Notes under the pieces: generated by a model
Told to the model about the DNA's origin: nothing
What the model saw: only the letters and a program-made list of their open reading frames with translations
Databases searched by the model: none
Position numbers and translations under genes: made by a program
Part shown: in pieces, positions 57,521 through 64,000 of the stretch
How the letters are laid out: each line of letters opens with the position of its first letter
How positions within the stretch are numbered: position 1 is the first letter of the stretch
From: Xanthomonas arboricola pv. juglandis
Lineage (GTDB): Bacteria; Pseudomonadota; Gammaproteobacteria; Xanthomonadales; Xanthomonadaceae
Reading direction: 5' to 3'
Assembly: GCF_001013475.1 (NCBI RefSeq)
Contig: NZ_JZEF01000004.1
Span: forward strand, 248,001-312,000
Length of the DNA: 64,000 bases

Positions 57521-59353
57521 ATGGCGGTCATTGAAATCAAGGTTCCCGACATCGGCGATTACAGCGATGTCCCCGTCATCGAAGTGCTGGTCGCCGTCGG
57601 CGACAGCGTGGTCAAGGATCAGGGCCTGGTGACGCTGGAGTCGGACAAGGCCACGCTGGAAGTGCCGTCCTCGGCCGCCGGCGTGGTCAAGGAGCTCAAG
57701 GTCAAGGTGGGCGACAGCCTGTCCGAAGGCGCGCTGGTGCTGCTGCTGGAAGCCGAAGGCGAGGCCGCCGCACCGGCTGCGCCCGCCAAGGCCGACAGCA
57801 AGCCCGCACCGGCGGCTGCAGCGCCTGCCGCCGCGCCCGGCAGCAAGCCGCCGGTGACGCCGTCGCATCGCGCCCCGGCCGAACCGGCGCCGTCCAAGCC
57901 GGCGCTGGCCAGCGGCAAGCCGGCCGATATCGAATGCAAGATGGTGGTGCTCGGCGCCGGCCCTGGCGGCTACACCGCCGCGTTCCGTGCCGCCGACCTG
58001 GGCCTGGATACGGTGCTGATCGAGCGCTACGCCAGCCTGGGCGGGGTCTGCCTCAATGTCGGCTGCATCCCGTCCAAGGCGCTGCTGCATGCCGCCGCGG
58101 TGATCGACGAAGTGGCGCACGCCGGCGATTTCGGCGTGGACTTCGGCCAGCCCAGGATCACCCTGGACAAGCTGCGCGAGTACAAGGAAAAGGTGGTCGG
58201 CAAGCTCACCGGCGGCCTGGCCAGCATGGCCAAGCAGCGCAAGGTGCGCACCGTCACCGGCGTGGCATCGTTCGTGTCGCCCAACGAGCTGGAGATCGTC
58301 GGCGACGACGGCAAGACTCAGTTGCTGCGCTTCGAGCACTGCATCATCGCCGCCGGTTCGCAGGCGGTGAAGCTGCCGAACTTCCCGTGGGACGACAAGC
58401 GCGTGATGGACTCCACCGACGCGCTGGAACTGCACGACATTCCCAAGACCCTGCTGGTGGTCGGCGGCGGCATCATCGGCCTGGAAATGGCCACGGTGTA
58501 TAGCGCGCTCGGCAGCAAGGTCACCGTGGTCGAGTTCATGGACCAGCTGATGCCGGGCGCCGACAAGGACCTGGTCAAGCCGCTGGCCGATCGCCTGAAG
58601 AAGCAGGGCGTGGAGGTCCATCTCAAGACCAAGGCCACCGACGTCAAGGCCGACGCCAGCGGCATCACGGTGTCGTTCGAAGCGGCCACCGAGCGTGAGG
58701 AGCCGGGTCTGCAGGCCACCGCCTACGACCGCGTGCTGGTGGCGGTCGGCCGTACGCCCAACGGCAAGAAGATCGGTGCCGACAAGGCCGGCGTCACCAT
58801 CACCGAGCGCGGCTTCATCCCGGTCGATCGGCAGATGCGCACCAACGTGCCGCACATCTTCGCCATCGGCGACATCGTCGGTAACCCGATGCTGGCGCAC
58901 AAGGCCACCCACGAGGGCAAGCTGGCCGCCGAAGTGGCTGCCGGCGAGAAGAAGGAATGGGTGGCGCGGGTGATTCCGTCGGTTGCCTACACCAACCCGG
59001 AAATCGCCTGGGTCGGCGTGACCGAGACCGAGGCCAAGGCCAAGGGCCTGAAGGTCGGCGTGGCCAAGTTCCCGTGGGCCGCCAGTGGCCGCGCGATCGG
59101 CATCGGCCGCACCGAAGGCTTTACCAAGCTGATCTTCGACGAAGAAACCCACCGCGTGATCGGTGGCGCCATCGTCGGCGTGCATGCCGGTGATCTGCTG
59201 GCCGAGATCGGCCTGGCAATCGAGATGGGCGCCGAAGCCGAAGACATCGGCCACACCATCCACGCGCATCCGACCCTGAGCGAATCGGTCGGCATGGCCG
59301 CCGAGGTCTACGACGGCACCATCACCGACCTGTACATCCCGAAGAAGAAGTAA
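57521..59353 (+). CDS. lpdA: Dihydrolipoyl dehydrogenase with N-terminal lipoyl domain
   Basis: A 610-residue E3 subunit. AGGAG precedes the ATG at 57521. Residues 1-85 are a lipoyl domain with Lys43 in ESDKATLE, then an Ala/Pro linker of about 45 residues. The flavoprotein begins near residue 140 with VVLGAGPGGYTAAFRAADLG; the redox disulfide is Cys177/Cys182 in GGVCLNVGCIPSK; NAD binding is VVGGGIIGLEMATVY; the catalytic His is in HAHPTLSE. It reoxidises dihydrolipoamide. The E3 with its own lipoyl arm is found in some beta- and gammaproteobacteria. Confidence 0.97.
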   Translation: MAVIEIKVPDIGDYSDVPVIEVLVAVGDSVVKDQGLVTLESDKATLEVPSSAAGVVKELKVKVGDSLSEGALVLLLEAEGEAAAPAAPAKADSKPAPAAAAPAAAPGSKPPVTPSHRAPAEPAPSKPALASGKPADIECKMVVLGAGPGGYTAAFRAADLGLDTVLIERYASLGGVCLNVGCIPSKALLHAAAVIDEVAHAGDFGVDFGQPRITLDKLREYKEKVVGKLTGGLASMAKQRKVRTVTGVASFVSPNELEIVGDDGKTQLLRFEHCIIAAGSQAVKLPNFPWDDKRVMDSTDALELHDIPKTLLVVGGGIIGLEMATVYSALGSKVTVVEFMDQLMPGADKDLVKPLADRLKKQGVEVHLKTKATDVKADASGITVSFEAATEREEPGLQATAYDRVLVAVGRTPNGKKIGADKAGVTITERGFIPVDRQMRTNVPHIFAIGDIVGNPMLAHKATHEGKLAAEVAAGEKKEWVARVIPSVAYTNPEIAWVGVTETEAKAKGLKVGVAKFPWAASGRAIGIGRTEGFTKLIFDEETHRVIGGAIVGVHAGDLLAEIGLAIEMGAEAEDIGHTIHAHPTLSESVGMAAEVYDGTITDLYIPKKK

Positions 59354-59374
59354 GCGCACGTCAGCACTTGCTAG

Positions 59375-59411
59375 CGACAACGCCCCGCCCCGCGCGGGGC
59401 GTTGTCGTTTC
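59375..59411 (+). terminator. Rho-independent terminator after lpdA
   Basis: A perfect 12-base stem (CGACAACGCCCC / GGGGCGTTGTCG) followed by TTTC, 20 bases after the lpdA stop. It ends the aceF-lpdA transcript. Confidence 0.88.
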
Positions 59412-59545
59412 GGTGTGCTGCCGGGCTGGTTTCAGGGTGCGGCCGTTCCCACCGGGGCGCTGCATGCGCCACGGAATGCAGTGCTCGCAGTGTTGATGCT
59501 CTGCGCTGTGGTCCCATGGCGCGTTGCAGCTGCGCAGCAGGATGA

Positions 59546-59719
59546 GGGGCCGGCGCATCGTCGCCGTGCACAATGACCTGCCGTGCGGCGCAGGCGGGCG
59601 TGACGGTGTGGATGCTGGTGCGGCATTGCCATGCCGATCCGGCCTTCAAGGCGCAGATGCAACAGGTCGCGCATGGCGATATCGGCGCACTCGCTGGTGC
59701 TGTCGGCACCGCACAAAAA
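59546..59719 (+). pseudogene. Possible remnant of a DUF6624-like gene
   Basis: A short open stretch with no start or ribosome site reads CRAAQAGVTVWMLVRHCHADPAFK, resembling the end of DUF6624-type proteins (a run of Ala, then a short hydrophobic strand, His, Ala-Asp-Pro). Upstream it is closed by a stop at 59543. I regard it as a decayed fragment at best, and the similarity is recalled from memory. Confidence 0.3.
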
Positions 59720-59723
59720 AGAC

Positions 59724-59750
59724 AAAAGGCCCGCAAAACGCGGGCCTTTT
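59724..59750 (-). terminator. Rho-independent terminator of the beta-barrel gene
   Basis: AAAAGGCCCGC / GCGGGCCTTTT with a five-base loop. On the minus strand a T-run follows, 21 bases after the stop of the gene at 59771. Confidence 0.88.
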
Positions 59751-59770
59751 GGTGCAACGCTGCGCGTCGA

Positions 59771-60583
59771 TCAGAACGCGAACGTCACGCCTGCAACCGG
59801 GCCCTTGAACTCCTGCTTCAGGCCGATCAGGCCGTCGCTGCCGCGCTGGTCGACGTCGAGCTTGAACCAGTCGTAGCCGGCGAAGATGCCGAAGTTCTTG
59901 GTGAAGCGGTATTCGGCAATCGCGTTGGCGCGGCTCAGGTCGCCGTCGTAATCGCCAAAGTCGCCCCAGCTGGTGTTGAGGTACTGGCCCTGCACGTTGA
60001 ACAGCCAATGCTCGCTCGGACGTGCGGTGAAGCGGATGCCGACCACCGGCGCAACGCCGTCTTCGCTTTCGTCCAGCACGTCGCCACTGAAGACGCTACC
60101 CAGGTCGGCGTATGCGTTGGCTTCGACCTTGGCGTATTCGGCGCCGATCTGCAGGCCCAGGCTGAATTCCGGCGAGTCGATGACCGAGTAGTCATACACC
60201 AGGGTGGCAACCTGATACTTCAGCTCGCCCTTGATGAAGCTGCCGGTCGGCACGGTGACGCCACCGCCGCTGATGTCCTGGGTCAGGGTCTCGCGGCGAT
60301 CCTTGTCGTACTTGAAGTAATCGAAGATCAGGCGCTGGCGGGTGCTGATGCGGAACACGCCATCGACGCGCGGCTCCCATTCCTTGCCGCCGAGCTTGAA
60401 GTCTTCGTTGACCGACACGTTGTTGCCCGCCACCAGCGTGTTGCCACGGATGGTGTTGTCGTTGTCGACGTTCATCGCACCCAGACGGAGCTGGAAGCGG
60501 TCATCGGTATCTTCGGCGTGCGCCGGCGCGGCGTAGGCGGCAGCCAATACGCACGGAATGGCCAGTGCGAGAAGGTGTTTCAT
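59771..60583 (-). CDS. Outer-membrane beta-barrel protein
   Basis: A 270-residue outer-membrane protein. Residues 1-23 form the signal peptide (MKHLLALAIPCVLAAAYAAPAHA), and a GGAG site precedes the ATG at 60583. The rest is antiparallel beta sequence with alternating hydrophobic residues (DDRFQLRLGAMNVD, ELKYQVATLVYDYSV, FSLGLQIGAEYA, EYRFTKNFGIFAGYDWF) and ends VAGVTFAF, with the terminal Phe for BAM insertion. I cannot place it in a named porin family. Confidence 0.85.
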   Translation of the reverse strand: MKHLLALAIPCVLAAAYAAPAHAEDTDDRFQLRLGAMNVDNDNTIRGNTLVAGNNVSVNEDFKLGGKEWEPRVDGVFRISTRQRLIFDYFKYDKDRRETLTQDISGGGVTVPTGSFIKGELKYQVATLVYDYSVIDSPEFSLGLQIGAEYAKVEANAYADLGSVFSGDVLDESEDGVAPVVGIRFTARPSEHWLFNVQGQYLNTSWGDFGDYDGDLSRANAIAEYRFTKNFGIFAGYDWFKLDVDQRGSDGLIGLKQEFKGPVAGVTFAF

Positions 60584-60863
60584 GGGGAGCTCCGAATTCT
60601 TGGAATGGTCAGGCGGTTCGGCCTGTGCGGCGCATCTTCGATAAGACCGCGTCGTCCATAAGTGAAGGAGCTGTCGCATTGCTGTGAAGGCCGAGATAGC
60701 AATCGGACAAAACGGTCCGCTGCTGTGGGCTGTCAGACTTTAGTCGTACACCGCGCAATCCGGGCGCCAATGGCGAAGCGGTACGGCCGGTGTCGCAGCA
60801 CGATGGAGCCGATTGGACCGCCGATGGGAAGGTCGCAGGGTGCGACAAAATGCGTAAAAAGCA

Positions 60864-60887
60864 GGAGCCCCGGTGCTCCGGGGCTCC
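60864..60887 (-). terminator. Orphan Rho-independent terminator on the minus strand
   Basis: GGAGCCCCGG / CCGGGGCTCC with a four-base loop; on the minus strand GCTTTTTACG follows. No protein gene lies within 200 bases to its right on that strand, so it may end a small RNA. Confidence 0.72.
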
Positions 60888-61023
60888 CATACGCGACCTG
60901 CGGCAGGACCTTTCGACGAGGATGTGCAGGCCTCGCCGGTTATGACCGCCGGTTTGTGGCAAAGTTCCCACCCGCCGCGGCAACCCTGTATGGTGCGACG
61001 CAGCAACGGATGACCTCTGCCGG

Positions 61024-61053
61024 TTGTCTCGCAATTTGTCCCATTGCTATACT
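61024..61053 (+). promoter_or_regulatory. Probable sigma-70 promoter of the atp operon
   Basis: TTGTCT (61024-61029) and TATACT (61048-61053) are separated by 18 bases. The expected start of transcription is near 61060, about 50 bases before atpI. Confidence 0.7.
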
Positions 61054-61112
61054 TTCGCGGCTCGACGAGGCGCATCTGCGCTTCCCACTCATTCACACGT
61101 AAGGTAACCGTA

Positions 61113-61478
61113 GTGCTGAACTCCGTTGACGCGGGTCGGCGGTTGATGCTGCGCGCTGCGGTATATCCGCTTGCCGCTGTAGCTATAACCAGTCTGGGGT
61201 TGCTGTTGGTCGGTCCCCGTTACTCTGCCGGTCTGGCATTGACCGGGTTTGCGACGGTGCTGGGCGGTTGGGTGGCAGCACGTACCGCGCTAGGTGGCGG
61301 TATTCAGGCAGCCGGCATTGCCATGGTCCGGCTGATTCTGGCGATGGTGTTGAAGTGGGTGTTGGTTTTCGTGGCGCTGGCGCTTGGCTTCGGCCTGTGG
61401 CGGCTGCCTCCTCTGGCCTTGCTGGCGGGTATCGCCATCGGGCTGATTTTTCAGGTTCTGGCTCTGGCCAGGCGTTGA
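61113..61478 (+). CDS. atpI: ATP synthase subunit I (AtpI-like)
   Basis: A 121-residue membrane protein with four hydrophobic helices, the non-structural subunit I encoded first in atp operons. The GTG at 61113 has AAGG upstream; a longer frame into the promoter is excluded. Segments include LMLRAAVYPLAAVAITSLGLLL, GLALTGFATVLGGWVAART and LILAMVLKWVLVFVALALG. AtpI helps assemble the c-ring. It precedes atpB by 25 bases. Confidence 0.88.
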   Translation: MLNSVDAGRRLMLRAAVYPLAAVAITSLGLLLVGPRYSAGLALTGFATVLGGWVAARTALGGGIQAAGIAMVRLILAMVLKWVLVFVALALGFGLWRLPPLALLAGIAIGLIFQVLALARR

Positions 61479-61503
61479 TTCGAACTTAAAGGGCTCCGGA
61501 CAC

Positions 61504-62680
<1,177 letters not shown>

Positions 62681-62703
62681 TCCAGCGGTAGCAGGATGTG
62701 GAG

Positions 62704-62767
62704 GCAACCGCGTGCGGTTGCGTCCGCGGATGAAGGTCGGAAAGCGTCGCCATGCGGTGGCGCTTTC
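62704..62767 (+). other. Two hairpins between atpE and atpF
   Basis: GCAACCGC / GCGGTTGC (62704-62721) and GAAAGCG...CGCTTTC (62740-62767) stand in the 113-base gap after atpE. Confidence 0.65.
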
Positions 62768-62793
62768 ACCCCTAAACAGCGATTGAGCGACCC

Positions 62794-63264
62794 ATGGATA
62801 TCACCCTTACCATCTTTGCCCAGGCGCTGGCCTTCGCCGGTCTGATCTGGATCGTCGCGACCAAGATCTGGCCGCCGCTGCTGCAGGCGATCGAAGAGCG
62901 TCAGCAAAAGATCGCTGAAGGTCTGGCTGCGGCCGATCGCAGTCAGAAGGATCTGGCGCAGGCGCAGGAAAAGGTCAACGAAGCACTGAAGGACGCACGC
63001 ACCAAGGCCAACGAGATCATCGATCAGGCCCATGCGCGCGCCAACCAGATCATCGAAGCGGCCAAGCACGAGGCAATTGCCGAAGCCAACCGTCAGAAGG
63101 ATCTGGCGCAGACCGAGATCGACGCGTCCGCCACGCGTGCCCGCGAGGAACTGCGCAAGCAGGTGTCCGTGCTGGCCGTCAGCGGTGCCGAAAAGCTGCT
63201 CAAGCGCGAAATCGATGCCAACGCCCACAAGGCGCTGCTCGACGAGCTGGCGGCGGAGATTTAA
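62794..63264 (+). CDS. atpF: ATP synthase F0 subunit b
   Basis: A 156-residue stator stalk subunit with one N-terminal helix ([24 protein letters not shown]) and a long charged coiled coil from about residue 30 ([38 protein letters not shown]). It dimerises and links F0 to F1. The final segment binds the delta subunit encoded next, after 3 bases. Length equals that of the E. coli protein. Confidence 0.96.
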   Translation: MDITLTIFAQALAFAGLIWIVATKIWPPLLQAIEERQQKIAEGLAAADRSQKDLAQAQEKVNEALKDARTKANEIIDQAHARANQIIEAAKHEAIAEANRQKDLAQTEIDASATRAREELRKQVSVLAVSGAEKLLKREIDANAHKALLDELAAEI

Positions 63265-63267
63265 TCG

Positions 63268-63795
63268 ATGAGTCAGGCCCTCACACTTGCCCGTCCGTAC
63301 GGCCGCGCCGCGTTTGCGATCGCGCGTGAGGGCGGCAACTTCGCGCCCTGGTCCGATGCGCTGGCGTTTTCGGCGCAGGTGGCCGGCGACCCGCGCGTGG
63401 CCGCGCTGCTGCTCAACCCGGCCCTGGGCCAGGATCAGGCAGTGACGTTGCTGGCGCCGCCGCAGGCGAGCGAAGACTATCTGCGTTTCCTCGGCCTGCT
63501 GGCCGACGCGCAGCGGCTGTCGCTGCTGCCGGAAGTGGCAGGACTGTACGAACAACTGCGGGCCGAAGCCGAACACGTCGTCAAGGCGACGGTGACCTCG
63601 GCGGCTGCAATGAGCCAGGCGGAACTGGACACGATCGCTGCTGCGCTGAAGAAGCGTTTCGGCCGCGAGGTGGACATCACCACCGCGGTGGATGCTTCGT
63701 TGATCGGCGGCGCGGTGATCGATACCGGCGACGTGGTCATCGACGGCTCGCTGAAGGGCAAGCTTGCGCGTCTGCAAAGCTCGCTCGCCCACTGA
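63268..63795 (+). CDS. atpH: ATP synthase F1 subunit delta
   Basis: A 175-residue F1 subunit that binds the top of the alpha3beta3 hexamer and the b-dimer. It starts [21 protein letters not shown], the usual family N-terminus, and ends with [23 protein letters not shown], the conserved C-terminal hairpin. It follows atpF by 3 bases and precedes atpA by 47. Confidence 0.96.
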   Translation: MSQALTLARPYGRAAFAIAREGGNFAPWSDALAFSAQVAGDPRVAALLLNPALGQDQAVTLLAPPQASEDYLRFLGLLADAQRLSLLPEVAGLYEQLRAEAEHVVKATVTSAAAMSQAELDTIAAALKKRFGREVDITTAVDASLIGGAVIDTGDVVIDGSLKGKLARLQSSLAH

Positions 63796-63842
63796 ATTCA
63801 CATAAACGCATGGCCCTCGCGGCCGGCACCTAGGACTGAACG

Positions 63843-64000
63843 ATGGCAACCACGCTCAACCCCTCCGAAATCAGCGACCTGATCAAGACCCGCATCGAGG
63901 CGGTCAAGCTGTCCGCAGAGTCGCGCAACGAAGGCTCCGTGACCAGCGTGTCCGACGGCATCGTGCGCATCTTCGGCCTGGCCGACGTGATGCAGGGCGA
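63843..64000 (+). CDS. atpA: ATP synthase F1 subunit alpha, partial (5' end)
   Basis: The first 52 codons of the F1 alpha subunit lie before the window end. It begins [19 protein letters not shown] and reads [19 protein letters not shown], the N-terminal beta-barrel crown. The nucleotide-binding parts lie outside the window. Confidence 0.95.
   Translation, partial: MATTLNPSEISDLIKTRIEAVKLSAESRNEGSVTSVSDGIVRIFGLADVMQG

Larger units (their letters stand above)
60584..61112. other. Intergenic region upstream of the ATP synthase operon
   Basis: About 530 bases separate divergent genes. They hold the promoter of the barrel gene on the left, a terminator pointing left at 60864 that no annotated gene explains, and the atp promoter at 61024. 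No protein gene is convincing. Confidence 0.65.

Overview
The window is a GC-rich chromosomal stretch from a gammaproteobacterium that looks like a plant-associated Xanthomonas. The evidence is the set of proteins (DUF3247, DUF3297, DUF1415, DUF2884, DUF3016, an M13 peptidase, a YajQ-type cyclic di-GMP protein), an E3 subunit carrying its own lipoyl domain, GTAG-type palindromic repeats, and G-rich heptamer arrays scattered between genes. I see no prophage, insertion sequence, integrase, CRISPR array, tRNA or rRNA. This is mostly core chromosome, and the unusual material lies in the intergenic DNA and in a few gene combinations.

Layout: (1-6.1 kb) the start of a Tat-type FAD amine oxidase on the minus strand, a LytS/LytTR two-component pair, a small lipoprotein, an APC amino-acid permease and a two-helix membrane protein. 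(6.5-14.9 kb) a DUF2236/Lcp-like oxygenase, an M13 lipoprotein peptidase, a GT2 glycosyltransferase, an aldo/keto reductase, a WrbA-like flavoprotein, and a LysR regulator divergent from a DoxX protein plus a DODA-type dioxygenase. (15-20.4 kb) a DNA-repair-linked pair, a radical SAM protein and a DUF4130-UdgX fusion, then a hairpin-dense intergenic region, a fasciclin protein and an unknown secreted protein. (20.6-26.9 kb) a CPA1 sodium/proton antiporter, an ABC-2 exporter, and small acidic or DUF proteins among REP-like repeats. (27-30.5 kb) motAB and msrB, with a microsatellite cluster beside motB. (30.6-34.7 kb) Lrp regulator, dadA and alr for alanine catabolism, bracketed by inverted copies of a dispersed repeat.

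(34.7-48 kb) DUF3016, two overlapping small unknown genes, a PAS hybrid kinase, DUF3247, a PQQ-type sugar dehydrogenase lipoprotein, an RsmC-like methyltransferase overlapping rsuA, an SDR enzyme, DUF1415, an alpha/beta hydrolase, a membrane hybrid kinase overlapping a separate HPt gene, and a YajQ-type protein. (48-54 kb) an EamA transporter, metNIQ, a CcdC-like membrane protein, OmpW, and a hypoxanthine-DNA glycosylase. (54-59.4 kb) a DUF2884 gene with a late frameshift, aceF, an unknown secreted protein and lpdA. (59.7-64 kb) a beta-barrel protein, a probable small-RNA terminator, and the ATP synthase operon atpI-B-E-F-H-A, with atpA cut by the window end.

How parts work together: the partial amine oxidase, dadA and alr deal with D-amino acids, with Lrp as the likely local regulator. 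The radical SAM/UdgX pair and the deoxyinosine glycosylase handle damaged or modified DNA bases. The tandem hybrid kinase and HPt form the first steps of a phosphorelay whose output regulator is not nearby. AceF and LpdA supply two subunits of pyruvate dehydrogenase; no E1 gene is in the window. All assignments are from reading the sequence, and family names are recalled rather than searched.
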